Below the pieces are notes generated by a model. That model was not told the origin of the DNA. It saw only the letters and a program-made list of their open reading frames with translations, and did no database searches. From Paenibacillus tyrphae (GTDB lineage Bacteria > Bacillota > Bacilli > Paenibacillales > NBRC-103111), in the NCBI RefSeq assembly GCF_027925525.1, contig NZ_BSDJ01000017.1:83464-147463 (forward strand): a DNA stretch of 64,000 nt, in the 5' to 3' direction. Shown one piece after another: positions 54,432 through 63,919 of the stretch. The first letter of the stretch is position 1. Each line of letters starts with the position of its first letter. The translations under genes were made by a program, and so were the position numbers.

Positions 54432-55490
54432 TCAACCGCCGTACTTTTCCCGCAGCCGGCGAATGCGGCTCATAACATCTTTTCCAATCGTAGCCTCGAA
54501 CTCCTGATAAATCGGCTCCCATCGCTGCATCCATTCGCGGCGCTCCTCCGGCGTTTGAACATGAATTTCCAGTCCTCCCTGATGGCGCAGCTCTTCAAGC
54601 TGGCGGCGGTTCATCTCGATCGCATTCTCATTGGCCCAATGCGCCGTTTCTTCCAGCGCTTCTAGTAAGGGCTTCTTGACATCCCCCGGCAGCTTGTCCC
54701 AGAACGATTTGTTCATCAGCACCGTATACCCGAGATATCCGTGGTTGCTGATGGTCATATATTTTTGCACTTGATAAAACTTTTTCGTGCGGATGTTGGA
54801 AATCGTATTCTCTTCGCCGTCCACGACGCCCGACTCCAGGCCGCGGTAAACTTCGTTGAACGGAATCGGCGTCGTTTTTGCATCAAACAGTCGAAACTGC
54901 GCTTCGATCACTTTGCTCGGCAAAATACGAAAGTGCTGTTCTTTGAAATCCGAAGGATGGATCAGCGGCCCGTGGTTGGAAGTCATTTGCTTGAAGCCGT
55001 TGCCCCAATAGGACAAGCCGACCAAATTTTTGCTTGCCAGCTTATCGAACAGCAGCTTCCCAAGCTCTCCGTCAAACGCTTCCTGTACCGCTTCATCGCT
55101 CAAAAACGCATATGGCAGGTCGAACGTCAGCCACGCCGGAACGTGCTCGGACAGATTTGCAAATGAAGGCGCAATCATCTGCACGTTGCCGCGCATAAGC
55201 GCATCCATTTCGTCGGTCTCGTTATAGAGTACCGCGTTTGGAAACACTTCGACCTTCACGCGTCGGTTTGTTTTTTCGGACACCAGTCTGGCAAACCTTT
55301 GAGCCGCCAAACCTTTAGGCGTATTTTCGGCCACGACATGACTGAATTTAATGACCAATGCCTGGTCAAAGCCTTCTTGCTCGTCATCCACCACGTCGGA
55401 TGTCGAGGAAAAGCCCGGATAAAATCCGATCGCCACGGCAGCGGCAAGCCCGATTAATACAACAAACAGCGTTCCGAGCAAAGGCCTCAC
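54432..55490 (-). CDS. dctB: DctP-family dicarboxylate-binding protein, probable DctB co-sensor
   Basis: A 352-residue TRAP-type binding protein (FSHVVAENTPKGLAAQRFARLVSEKT...VFPNAVLYNETDEMDALMRGNVQM...). I chose the GTG at 55490 with GGAGGTG 7 nt before it; a longer frame begins at 55535. An N-terminal helix anchors it. TRAP membrane subunits (DctQ/M) are absent. With dctS-dctR-dctA adjacent, it matches the B. subtilis DctB co-sensor rather than a transporter part. Confidence 0.85.
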   Translation of the reverse strand: MRPLLGTLFVVLIGLAAAVAIGFYPGFSSTSDVVDDEQEGFDQALVIKFSHVVAENTPKGLAAQRFARLVSEKTNRRVKVEVFPNAVLYNETDEMDALMRGNVQMIAPSFANLSEHVPAWLTFDLPYAFLSDEAVQEAFDGELGKLLFDKLASKNLVGLSYWGNGFKQMTSNHGPLIHPSDFKEQHFRILPSKVIEAQFRLFDAKTTPIPFNEVYRGLESGVVDGEENTISNIRTKKFYQVQKYMTISNHGYLGYTVLMNKSFWDKLPGDVKKPLLEALEETAHWANENAIEMNRRQLEELRHQGGLEIHVQTPEERREWMQRWEPIYQEFEATIGKDVMSRIRRLREKYGG

Positions 55491-55656
55491 GGCCGCCCAC
55501 CTCCGGAGTGTCATGATCATGATGTACAATAACACATGTCGCCGCCTAACTCAACGAAGACCGTAACGTGCAAGCCGAACATGAATTTTGAAGAAACGGA
55601 TAAACTAAAGAAAAAGCGCGGACGATTTCCCGCAAACGAAGGAGGTTTCAGACGAG

Positions 55657-56121
55657 ATGCCGGCAAGATTCGTACGGGGTCTGCTTTGGTGCCTTCTGCT
55701 GATGCCGATCGTATTGACGGGCTGCGGCGGCGGAAAAAAACAAGAGCAGCAACAAAAGCAAAAAAGTCAAAAACAGCAACAAGGGAAACAGGGCGATGCA
55801 GTGCTTCAGCAGCAGATGAAGATGTATCAGGATATAAAAAAAAGCGAGCGCGAGCAGCAGGAAAAGATCCGCAAGGAAGAGAAAAAGCAGCTTAAAAAGC
55901 TGCAAAAGGACCAGCAAAAAATGCTGAAGCGGGAACTCGAATTTCAGGAAAAAGTTCGTATGGGAAGCAACCCGTGGGCCGGCGGCAAAAAGGAAAAGCA
56001 GCAGTCCAAGCAGCAAGGCAAAGCCGGAACGAAAAAAGAATCGACTGAGAAGAAAAACAAATCCCCGGAGCAGCAGCAAGGCAAAGGGAAGGATGAGAAA
56101 AAGAAGATGCCGGGAGGGTAA
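55657..56121 (+). CDS. Lys/Gln-rich lipoprotein
   Basis: A 154-residue lipoprotein: signal peptide with lipobox LTGC (Cys23), then a highly charged coiled-coil region rich in Gln and Lys. AAGGAGG stands 11 nt before the ATG. Not a known family; low complexity hinders comparison. Confidence 0.75.
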   Translation: MPARFVRGLLWCLLLMPIVLTGCGGGKKQEQQQKQKSQKQQQGKQGDAVLQQQMKMYQDIKKSEREQQEKIRKEEKKQLKKLQKDQQKMLKRELEFQEKVRMGSNPWAGGKKEKQQSKQQGKAGTKKESTEKKNKSPEQQQGKGKDEKKKMPGG

Positions 56122-56259
56122 TTCCTCCCTATTCAATACATATCCGCTTATCGACAGCCCGTCCCCGCTCCATCCCGGTTGCGAAGGAAGGGCTGTTCTG
56201 TTTCCATCCCGCCGCATCCTGTTGTATGATAATATATCGTAGAAAGGGGGCGGGAACGG

Positions 56260-57843
56260 ATGATGCTGCAGCGCTTGAAAATCAACTGGAAAATCGCGAT
56301 TTTGTCGTTCGGCATCGTCCTGTTCTCACTCTGTATCGGAGGGACGATTCTTCTTGGCAGCATCGTGCGGCTGAAAGAGGAAGAGCTGGGGCGGCGGCTG
56401 CTTGTGACCGCCCGTACCGTGGCGCAGATGCCGGAGGTCGTCTCCGGCATTGCGGACCCCGGAATGCGCGACGGCATCCAGCTTGCCGCCGAGCGCATTC
56501 GCATCATCAACGACGTGACCTACGTCGTGGTGATGGATATGCACCGGCTGCGGCTGTCGCATCCGGTGGAAAGCAAAATCGGCACCGTTTCGTCCGGTGC
56601 CGATGAAGGCCCCGCCTTTGCCGAGCACACTTACGTGTCCAAGGCGGAGGGTGAGCTCGGCACAGCGCTGCGCGCCTTCGTGCCGATTATGAACGCCGAG
56701 CATGCGCAGATCGGCGTCGCGCTCGTCGGCCGTATCCAGCCGACCGTAGGGCAGGTGCTCCTGGACCTGTCGAGCCAAGCCTACGTCGTGCTGTTCATTT
56801 CCCTGCTCTTCGGGCTGTGGGGGTCGTGGAAGCTCGCCCAGCATATCAAGCGGCAGATGTTCGAGCTGGAGCCTCACGAAATCGCAGCGCTGCTGCTCGA
56901 ACGTACGGCGACATTCAATGCGATGCATGAAGGCGTCATTGCCATCGATAAGTTCGAACGCATCACGATTTTCAACGAGAAGGCGAAACAGATGCTCAAA
57001 GTATCGGGCGACGTCATCGGCAAGTCGATCTGGGAGGTGCTCCCCGATACGCGGCTGCCCGAGATATTGGAACTTAATCATCCGATCTTCAATCAAGAGC
57101 TGGTCATTCAAGGCACGCCGATCATGAGTAACCGGGTGCCGATCACCGTAGGCGGACAAACCGTCGGCGCCGTCGCCATTTTTCAAGACCGGACGGATGT
57201 GACGCGGATGGCCGAAGAGCTGACCGGCGTTCGGACCTTCGTCGATGCGCTGCGCGTGCAAAACCACGAATATATGAACAAGCTGCATACGATCGGCGGC
57301 TTGATTCAGCTCGGTAGCAACGAGAAAGCGCTTGATTACTTGTTCGAAATGACCGAGCAGAAAGAAGAGCTGACCCGATTCCTCGACAGCCGCATTCACA
57401 ACGAAAGCTTGACCGGTCTGCTGCTCGGCAAAATTAGCCGCGGCAGGGAGCTTGGCATCGAGGTGACCATTGATCGGCAAAGCCGGCTGGAACGGTTTCC
57501 CGAACGGCTCGATCATCACGATTTCGTAATTCTGCTCGGCAACCTCCTGGAAAATGCTTTTGATGCATTGCATCATCAGACCAAGGATAACAAGCGCATC
57601 TTCGTCAGCCTCGAACAAGATGACGAGGTGCTGTCGGTCCTCGTCGAAGACAATGGCTCCGGTATGGAGGAGACCGTCAAAACCCGCATATTCGAGCACG
57701 GTTTTACAACTAAAGGCGGTGGCGGACGCGGAATCGGCCTTCATCTGATCGACGGTATCGTGCGGAAAGGCGGCGGCTCGATTCAGATCGAATCGGCTCC
57801 GGGAGAAGGAACGACGTTCATCATTACGTTCCCGATGCAGTAA
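56260..57843 (+). CDS. dctS: CitA/DctS-type sensor histidine kinase
   Basis: A 527-residue membrane kinase: two membrane segments (about 12-33 and 170-190) flanking a periplasmic PDC sensor, a PAS domain (about 210-315), phospho-acceptor His336 in LRVQNHEYMNKLHTIGGLIQLG, and an ATPase with NLLENAFDA, DNGSGM and GGGGRGIGL. Start ATG 56260. It is followed by the response regulator 57 bp downstream. Confidence 0.92.
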   Translation: MMLQRLKINWKIAILSFGIVLFSLCIGGTILLGSIVRLKEEELGRRLLVTARTVAQMPEVVSGIADPGMRDGIQLAAERIRIINDVTYVVVMDMHRLRLSHPVESKIGTVSSGADEGPAFAEHTYVSKAEGELGTALRAFVPIMNAEHAQIGVALVGRIQPTVGQVLLDLSSQAYVVLFISLLFGLWGSWKLAQHIKRQMFELEPHEIAALLLERTATFNAMHEGVIAIDKFERITIFNEKAKQMLKVSGDVIGKSIWEVLPDTRLPEILELNHPIFNQELVIQGTPIMSNRVPITVGGQTVGAVAIFQDRTDVTRMAEELTGVRTFVDALRVQNHEYMNKLHTIGGLIQLGSNEKALDYLFEMTEQKEELTRFLDSRIHNESLTGLLLGKISRGRELGIEVTIDRQSRLERFPERLDHHDFVILLGNLLENAFDALHHQTKDNKRIFVSLEQDDEVLSVLVEDNGSGMEETVKTRIFEHGFTTKGGGGRGIGLHLIDGIVRKGGGSIQIESAPGEGTTFIITFPMQ

Positions 57844-57900
57844 TTTTTTGCAGGCCGATGCTCTTCATTTACAGTGAAAGTGAGGGAGATGACAAGCAAT

Positions 57901-58647
57901 ATGGCAGATGGTATGAATGAATTCAAGCAGGACGCTTTCCGCGTTCTATTGATCGAGGACGATCCGATGGTGCAGGAGGTCAACAGTCAATTCGTCGAGC
58001 GAGTGGAAGGCTTTATTGTTGTCGGCATCGCCTCCAGCGGGGATGAAGGCTTGCGCATGGTGAAGGAGCAGCAGCCCGATCTGGTCATCCTCGATATTTT
58101 CATGCCGGTGCGGGACGGCATCGAGACGCTCTTGGAGCTGCGCCGAAATCAAGCCCCCGTCGATGTTATGGTGATCAGCGCGGCCAACGATATGCGGACC
58201 ATCGAGCGGATGCTTCAGAACGGGGCCGTAGATTACATTATGAAACCGTTTAAATTTGAACGGGTGAAACAGGCGCTTGAGCATTACCGGCAGATGAAGT
58301 CAGCGCTGGATAGCGGCCGTCCGGCTACCCAATCCGAGCTGGACCGCTTGCTTTTTGGAAGAACCCATGACGCGTCTTCACAAGACGGGAAAATGGAAGA
58401 TCCGGCGGAATTGCCCAAAGGGCTGCAGGCCGTAACTCTCAAGCAGATTGTGCAATTTCTACGACTACAAACGGAGGCGCTTTCAGCGGAAGAGGTCGCC
58501 GAAGGCGTCGGCATCGCCAGGGTGACGGCCAGACGCTATCTCGATTATTTGGAAAAGAGCGGTCAAGTCCGTCTCGATCTCCAATACGGGGTCGGCCGCC
58601 CCGTCAATAAATACAGATTATCCTCACCGCCCGGCGGATCGCGTTAA
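57901..58647 (+). CDS. dctR: CitB/DctR-type response regulator
   Basis: A 248-residue regulator: REC (phospho-Asp65 in LVILDIFMPVRDG, Lys in IMKPFKFERV) and a C-terminal helix-turn-helix (about 180-235; LRLQTEALSAEEVAEGVGIARVTARRYLDYLEKSGQV). GAGGGAG precedes the ATG at 57901. It should activate dctA. Confidence 0.92.
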   Translation: MADGMNEFKQDAFRVLLIEDDPMVQEVNSQFVERVEGFIVVGIASSGDEGLRMVKEQQPDLVILDIFMPVRDGIETLLELRRNQAPVDVMVISAANDMRTIERMLQNGAVDYIMKPFKFERVKQALEHYRQMKSALDSGRPATQSELDRLLFGRTHDASSQDGKMEDPAELPKGLQAVTLKQIVQFLRLQTEALSAEEVAEGVGIARVTARRYLDYLEKSGQVRLDLQYGVGRPVNKYRLSSPPGGSR

Positions 58648-58674
58648 CAAACAACGCGGTCCGTTTTTTTGTGC
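58635..58674 (+). terminator. Terminator after dctR
   Basis: CGGATCGCGTT-7nt-AACGCGGTCCG followed by TTTTTTT; it begins inside the end of the dctR coding region. Confidence 0.85.
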
Positions 58675-58792
58675 GCTCTGAAGACCAAAAAGACCAAAAC
58701 AACCAATATGTCCTAATGATTCACAAGCCATTATGAAAGCGATAACATAAAAACACGAAAAGAGAACGCAATATTAGAAACGAGGGATTTCC

Positions 58793-60100
58793 ATGAAAAT
58801 CAACTTCAAAAACCTTACGGTTCAGGTCTTGATTGCCATTGTCCTTGGGATCTTGATCGGACAATTTTTCCCGGCGTTCGGGGTGCAGCTCAAAGTACTC
58901 GGCGACATGTTCGTCAAGCTGATCAAAATGGTCATCGCCCCCATCGTCTTTTTCACAATTGTAATCGGTTTCGCGAATATGGGAGATATGAAAAAAATCG
59001 GCCGGATCGGCGGTAAAGCCCTGCTGTATTTCGAAATCATCACGACCTTCGCCATGGCGATCGGGATTGCCGTCATGTATCTCGTCCGCCCCGGTTCCGG
59101 CATGGATGTCAGCAAAGTCGGCGCCAATGCGGCCGACGTGGCGAAATATGCAAAGCAAGCGGCGGAAACTCCGCACGGCTTTATGGATTTTCTGCTCAGC
59201 GTCATTCCGGATAGCGTCGTAGGCGCGCTCGCCAAAGGCGACATGCTGCCGGTGCTCCTGTTCTCCGTCATGTTCGGTCTCGCGATGGCTTCCCTAGGCG
59301 AGAAATCGAAACCTGTCACGCAATTTTTCGAGAAAATGAACGATATCTTCTTTAAATTGGTCGCCATGATCATGCGCTTCTCCCCTATTGCCGCCGGCGG
59401 CGCCATGGCTTATACGATCGGGAAATTCGGGATTGCCTCCCTGTTCTCCCTTGGCAAAATGATGGGCTCCGTCTATATCACCATGATTCTGTTCGTCATC
59501 GTTATTCTCGGCGCAGTAGCCCGGTTCTACGGCTTCAGCATCTTCAATCTGCTGAAGTTCATCAAAGAAGAAATTTTGCTGGTGCTCGGCACGTCTTCCT
59601 CCGAATCGGCGCTGCCGCGCTTGATGGAACGTCTAGAGAAATACGGCTGCTCCAAGTCGGTCGTCGGTCTGGTCGTCCCAACCGGCTACTCGTTCAACCT
59701 GGACGGCACGTCGATTTACTTATCGATGGCAGCGCTCTTTATCGCCCAAGCCTATGGCATTGAGCTGACATTGCTCCAAATTGTAACGCTGCTGGGTGTG
59801 CTGATGCTGACCTCCAAAGGTGCGGCAGGCGTTACCGGTTCCGGCTTCGTCACCTTGGCGGCCACGCTTGCGGCCATCCCTGGCAACGTGATCCCGATCG
59901 AAGGTATGGCGCTTCTGCTTGGCGTTGACCGCTTCATGTCCGAAGCCCGCGCCATTACGAACCTGATCGGCAACAGCGTTGCCACCGTCGTCATTGCGAA
60001 GAGCGAGAAGCAATTCGACAATCAGACGATCACGGACTCCCCTTCTTCGGAAGAAGCTGTATATGTAAGCAGCGAATCTAAAGCCCTCACTACGAATTAA
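58793..60100 (+). CDS. dctA: C4-dicarboxylate:cation symporter
   Basis: A 435-residue DAACS-family transporter (SDF), with eight membrane segments and two re-entrant hairpins. Typical marks are TGYSFNLDGTSIYLSMAALFIAQ and GVTGSGFVTLAATLAAI. AACGAGGGAT precedes the ATG. The region upstream (58675-58792) holds AGACCAAAAAGACCAAAACAACC repeats, a possible DctR site. Confidence 0.93.
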   Translation: MKINFKNLTVQVLIAIVLGILIGQFFPAFGVQLKVLGDMFVKLIKMVIAPIVFFTIVIGFANMGDMKKIGRIGGKALLYFEIITTFAMAIGIAVMYLVRPGSGMDVSKVGANAADVAKYAKQAAETPHGFMDFLLSVIPDSVVGALAKGDMLPVLLFSVMFGLAMASLGEKSKPVTQFFEKMNDIFFKLVAMIMRFSPIAAGGAMAYTIGKFGIASLFSLGKMMGSVYITMILFVIVILGAVARFYGFSIFNLLKFIKEEILLVLGTSSSESALPRLMERLEKYGCSKSVVGLVVPTGYSFNLDGTSIYLSMAALFIAQAYGIELTLLQIVTLLGVLMLTSKGAAGVTGSGFVTLAATLAAIPGNVIPIEGMALLLGVDRFMSEARAITNLIGNSVATVVIAKSEKQFDNQTITDSPSSEEAVYVSSESKALTTN

Positions 60101-60112
60101 CGTACAAAAAAC

Positions 60113-60141
60113 AGCCGCCCCTTGCCGGGGACGGCTATTTT
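60113..60141 (+). terminator. Terminator after dctA
   Basis: AGCCGCCCC-TTGC-CGGGGACGGCT followed by ATTTTATT. Confidence 0.8.
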
Positions 60142-60149
60142 ATTATTTC

Positions 60150-61622
60150 CTATTTCGACCGTTCCTCAATCGTCTCGTCGAACACACATTCTTCCAACTT
60201 CAGCATCTTCGTTTTATGCTTCCACTTATACGTCAGCCATATCACCAAAAAGAGCGGAATACCGATATAAGAAGCAAACAGGTAAGGCCAATCGACCGTA
60301 CCGTCCTTAATCCCGCCCATACACTGACCGACGATAACGATAGCGCACAGTACCCCGGCCAGAATCGGCCCGAACGGAAACCATTTGGCTTTGTAGGGCA
60401 GATCGTTGATGTCGAGGCCTTGAGCGACATAAGCTTTGCGGAAACGGTAGTGGCTTATCGCGATGCCGAGCCAGGCGATAAAGCCCGACATGCCGGATGC
60501 ATTCAGCAGCCAAGTGTAGACGACACCGTCACCGAACGAGGAGGACAAGAAAGCGAACATGCCCAAGGCGCTCGTCACCAACAATGCGTAAACCGGAACG
60601 CCTCTCTTGCTCAGCTTGGCGAGAAAGCGCGGCGCTTTCCCTTCTTTAGCCAGTACCCACAGCATCCGCGTCGACGCGTACATGCCGGAGTTCCCTGCTG
60701 ACAGTACCGATGTAAGAATGACGGCGTTCATCACCGATGCGGCGATGCTGAGGCCGGCTTTTTCAAATACCATCGTGAACGGGCTCATCGCCACGTTATC
60801 GCTGGCCAAATTTTCGTTCGTATACGGAATAAGCAGACCGATGACAGCAATAGCAATCAAATAAAACAGCAGAATGCGCCAGAAAACCGAACGGATCGCC
60901 TTAGGCACGTTGCGGCGCGGATCTTCACTTTCCCCGGCGGCTACCCCAACCAGTTCCGTTCCTTGAAAGGAGAACCCTGCGGCCATAAATACGCCGAGCG
61001 CAGCCAAGAACCCTCCGTGGAAAGGCGCGTCGCCGATCGTAAGATTGCGCAAGCCGACCGCTTCGCTGGACCAGATGCCGATGATCATCAGAATGCCGAT
61101 TCCGATAAACACAATGATCGTGACGACCTTAATTAACGCAAACCAGTACTCCGACTCCCCATAGCTTTTTACCGAAAGCAGATTGAGCCCCACCATCAAG
61201 GCAAGAAATAACGCGCTCCAGAGGAAAGAAGGACTATCCGGAAGCCAAAATTTAATGATCAGTGTCGCTGCCGACAGCTCGGCGGCTATCGTTATCGCCC
61301 AGTTGTACCAATAGTTCCAACCGAGCGCGAACCCGAACGACGGGTCCACGAAGCGGGTTGCATACGTGCTGAACGTCCCCGATACCGGCATATAAGTAGC
61401 CATTTCGCCTAAGCTCGTTACCAGAAAATAAACCATGATGCCGATAATCAAATACGCAAGGAACGCTCCGCCCGGACCGGCCGAATGAATGGCTCCGCCG
61501 CTGGCCAGAAACAGGCCTGTACCGATGGAACCGCCGAGCGAAATCATAGTCATATGCCGGGCCGCCAGCCCTCTTTTCAACTGATTCGGGGATGAAGATT
61601 TGTCCACTTGGGTAGAGTTCAT
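60150..61622 (-). CDS. lysP: LysP-type amino-acid permease
   Basis: A 490-residue APC permease with twelve membrane segments. The layout and motifs (LAARHMTMISLGGSIGTGLFLASGG, FALGWNYWYNWA, SFQGTELVGVAAGESEDP, SAGNSGMYASTRML, SGFIAWLGIAISHYRF, LDINDLPYK) closely resemble E. coli LysP. Lysine uptake is inferred. Leader features at 61712-61764. Confidence 0.88.
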   Translation of the reverse strand: MNSTQVDKSSSPNQLKRGLAARHMTMISLGGSIGTGLFLASGGAIHSAGPGGAFLAYLIIGIMVYFLVTSLGEMATYMPVSGTFSTYATRFVDPSFGFALGWNYWYNWAITIAAELSAATLIIKFWLPDSPSFLWSALFLALMVGLNLLSVKSYGESEYWFALIKVVTIIVFIGIGILMIIGIWSSEAVGLRNLTIGDAPFHGGFLAALGVFMAAGFSFQGTELVGVAAGESEDPRRNVPKAIRSVFWRILLFYLIAIAVIGLLIPYTNENLASDNVAMSPFTMVFEKAGLSIAASVMNAVILTSVLSAGNSGMYASTRMLWVLAKEGKAPRFLAKLSKRGVPVYALLVTSALGMFAFLSSSFGDGVVYTWLLNASGMSGFIAWLGIAISHYRFRKAYVAQGLDINDLPYKAKWFPFGPILAGVLCAIVIVGQCMGGIKDGTVDWPYLFASYIGIPLFLVIWLTYKWKHKTKMLKLEECVFDETIEERSK

Positions 61623-61711
61623 AGATCGCTACTCCTTCTGAAAATGTTAAGGTCACCCTCATCAAAGATTTTTTATGGCGCTTTCAATGCTCTAAACTAG
61701 TTCATAGGGCA

Positions 61712-61764
61712 TAAAAAAAGCCGCAACCTGTATGCGACTACTTGGTCCTCTTAGGTTTATTCAT
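61712..61764 (-). promoter_or_regulatory. Lys-rich leader ORF and terminator before lysP
   Basis: The minus strand has an 8-codon frame (61738-61764) MNKPKRTK, three Lys and one Arg, with its TAG overlapping the 5' arm of the hairpin AGTCGCA-7nt-TGCGGCT plus TTTTTTT (61712-61739). This is the layout of a leader-peptide attenuator for a lysine transporter. No good ribosome site is seen, and no lysine riboswitch is recognised. The other parts of 61623-62081 hold no gene that I recognise. Confidence 0.4.
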
Positions 61765-62081
61765 AAAATCTAAACAATATGCCTACCCATTCTATCATAT
61801 TTCGTTTCCTTTTATCTAGTCCTATCTTTTGACAGCTTCTCTCACACGAAAAATCAGTGTCTGACGGCGTCTTATGTGGAAAAAGTAGGAGTGGCGAAGA
61901 CTTAATAGGAGGATGCACACATCAGAGGGTTATGCTAAATCTGCTTCTCCGCCCTTCTTTCGACTCTAGAGGCGTTGCTAGGGGCAAGAATATGAGAGGC
62001 TTACCAATCTTTTTTTCTTCGTCTGAAGGCAAAAAAGGAACCGTCAGAATGGATGACGATCCCCTACTTTGTTAGCCTAGA

Positions 62082-62801
62082 CTATCTGCTAAATGATATT
62101 GTTACCGTACTTAATGTTTCGTTAATCAGTTTAACGATAGAGTCCGTATGATCGTGAATGAAAAAATGTCCGCCATCATACTCGACAATCTTGAAGGAAC
62201 CGTTGGTATGGTCGCCCCAAGCGGTCAGATGCTCAGGAACCATGTCGTCTTCTTTTCCATTCAATACGGTAAGGTCGCAATCGAACTTCACATTTTTTTC
62301 ATAGTAAGCATAGCTTTCAACCAGCTTATAGTCCGCTCTTAAAAGCGGCATAAAAATCTCCGCCAGTTCCCGGTTTTCGAACAGTTCCCGCGGAGTTCCT
62401 CCCAATTGGTGCACTTCCGTCATAAATTCGGCTTCTGGGAGAAGGTGCATCACCTTCCTGTCATGCGGACACTGCGGCGCCCGGCGCCCGGATGCAAAGA
62501 TATGTACCGGCTCCACGCCTTTTAGCTGCTTAATTTTGCAGCAGAGCTCATATGTCAGCAAGCTTCCCATACTGTGCCCGAACAAGGCGAACGGGGTATG
62601 CAGTCTCCCGCCAATCTCACGGTATATATCTTCAATAGCTTGTTCGACGTTATCATAAGGAGACTCATTAAATCTCCGGCCTCTGCCGGCCAGTTCCACA
62701 GGATACAACTCAATATCCGCACTCAATATTCTTTTCCATTTGGAATAGATCGTAGCCGATCCTCCGGCATAAGGCAGGCAAAATAACTGGATTTTACTCA
62801 T
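62082..62801 (-). CDS. Type II thioesterase (GrsT-like)
   Basis: A 239-residue alpha/beta-hydrolase editing thioesterase of non-ribosomal peptide clusters: FCLPYAGGSATIYSKW, catalytic Ser77 in GHSMGSLLTYE, Asp in LTVLNGKEDDMVP, His in YDGGHFFI. ATG 62801 with GGGGTG 9 nt before it. No NRPS gene is in the window. It may serve a cluster elsewhere or be a remnant. The gap to 63190 has a 71-codon frame (62798-63013) overlapping its start by 4 bp, of doubtful coding value. Confidence 0.85.
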   Translation of the reverse strand: MSKIQLFCLPYAGGSATIYSKWKRILSADIELYPVELAGRGRRFNESPYDNVEQAIEDIYREIGGRLHTPFALFGHSMGSLLTYELCCKIKQLKGVEPVHIFASGRRAPQCPHDRKVMHLLPEAEFMTEVHQLGGTPRELFENRELAEIFMPLLRADYKLVESYAYYEKNVKFDCDLTVLNGKEDDMVPEHLTAWGDHTNGSFKIVEYDGGHFFIHDHTDSIVKLINETLSTVTISFSR

Positions 62802-63189
62802 TGAAAGAAGCACCCCAATCCGTGTAGTAGAACGTATTTTGCGTTCTTTTGGCTAAAGCTTCTAGCCGTATCATAAGACGGACCATCCGGCCTCTTCTTA
62901 TCCCTCAGTTGTAATGTTTTAGCGGCCGGGCCCATCTGTCGATGACCATTCATCGATTTGCTGAAAACGCCAAAATGACTATGATCCTCACTCCAAACCT
63001 CCCTTGCTTGCATTTTGTGCGTGATGCATAGAAATTCCTAAGAAAGATGGATATAATCCACAACCACATTGACCTATATTTTACCAAATAAAATAGGTAT
63101 TGTATATTTAGATTTTGTAATACATTAACGAAAAAAAGCAAAAGATTCTATTAGCCCTGTCCCGTAGAATCGTTTGCCGAACATTGCAA

Positions 63190-63250
63190 CAAAAAAGAGC
63201 TGTCTTGAAGTCAGTATTTCTACTTTCTTCAAAACAGCTCTTATTTTTTT
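63190..63250 (-). terminator. Terminator of the tRNA cluster
   Basis: Arms AAGAGCTGTCTTGAAG and CTTCAAAACAGCTCTT; on the minus strand the hairpin is followed by a T-run. Confidence 0.85.
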
Positions 63251-63274
63251 GCCCGCTTTATTAAGCGGAAAGTA

Positions 63275-63348
63275 CGTGCCCTGAGAGATTCGAACTCCCG
63301 ACCTTTTGATTCGTAGTCAAACGCTCTATCCGGCTGAGCTAAGGGCAC
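63275..63348 (-). tRNA. tRNA-Arg (anticodon ACG)
   Basis: Cloverleaf GTGCCCT/AGGGCAC acceptor; anticodon loop CTACGAA, anticodon ACG; T-arm AGTTCGAATCT. No encoded CCA. Confidence 0.95.
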
Positions 63349-63364
63349 ATAATTTTTAAATAAA

Positions 63365-63439
63365 TGGAGCGGAAGACGGGATTCGAACCCGCGACCCTCG
63401 CCTTGGCAAGGCGATGCTCTACCCCTGAGCCACTTCCGC
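63365..63439 (-). tRNA. tRNA-Gly (anticodon GCC)
   Basis: Acceptor GCGGAAG/CTTCCGC, anticodon loop TTGCCAA, anticodon GCC; CCA encoded. Confidence 0.95.
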
Positions 63440-63446
63440 GTAAAGA

Positions 63447-63530
63447 TGCGGTCGAGAGGACTCGAACCTCCACGGCTGTTACACCACTAGAACCTGAATC
63501 TAGCGCGTCTGCCAATTCCGCCACGACCGC
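63447..63530 (-). tRNA. tRNA-Leu (anticodon CAG)
   Basis: Acceptor GCGGTCG/CGACCGC, anticodon loop TTCAGGT, anticodon CAG, long variable arm. No encoded CCA. Confidence 0.95.
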
Positions 63531-63541
63531 ATATTTGATTT

Positions 63542-63627
63542 TGGTGCGGTTGAGAGGACTCGAACCTCCACGAGCATACGCCCACTACCCCCTCAAGATA
63601 GCGTGTCTGCCATTCCACCACAACCGC
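63542..63627 (-). tRNA. tRNA-Leu (anticodon GAG)
   Basis: Acceptor GCGGTTG/CAACCGC, anticodon loop TTGAGGG, anticodon GAG, long variable arm; CCA encoded. Confidence 0.95.
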
Positions 63628-63635
63628 ATATAACG

Positions 63636-63708
63636 TGAGCCATGTAGGACTCGAACCTACGACACCCTGATTAAAAGTCAGGTGCTCTACCAACTGAGCT
63701 AATGGCTC
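63636..63708 (-). tRNA. tRNA-Lys (anticodon TTT)
   Basis: Acceptor GAGCCAT/ATGGCTC, anticodon loop CTTTTAA, anticodon TTT. No encoded CCA. Confidence 0.95.
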
Positions 63709-63720
63709 ATAATCTAAAAC

Positions 63721-63806
63721 TGGTGGAGGCTGATGGATTCGAACCACCGAACTCGTCAGAGAACAGATTTACAGTCTGCTGCGTTTGGCCACTTCGCTAA
63801 GCCTCC
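63721..63806 (-). tRNA. tRNA-Tyr (anticodon GTA)
   Basis: Acceptor GGAGGCT/AGCCTCC, anticodon loop CTGTAAA, anticodon GTA, long variable arm; CCA encoded. Confidence 0.95.
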
Positions 63807-63823
63807 GTGTTACTTATAAAGCA

Positions 63824-63899
<76 letters not shown>

Positions 63900-63919
63900 G
63901 GGCACCGGCCTATTTCATG

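Noticed and set aside
56326..57744. 472-codon minus-strand open frame opposite the DctS kinase
   Set aside because: Antisense to a kinase with all motifs; no own ribosome site.
61623..62081. Lysine riboswitch (L-box) or T-box before lysP
   Set aside because: No L-box core and no T-box AGGGTGGNACCGCG sequence; only the leader ORF and terminator are seen.
62798..63013. 71-codon gene overlapping the thioesterase start
   Set aside because: The 4-bp overlap is suggestive, but the frame has no ribosome site and odd composition, so it is not listed as a gene.
63339..63747. Open frames across the tRNA genes
   Set aside because: They consist of tRNA sequence read as protein; common false genes.
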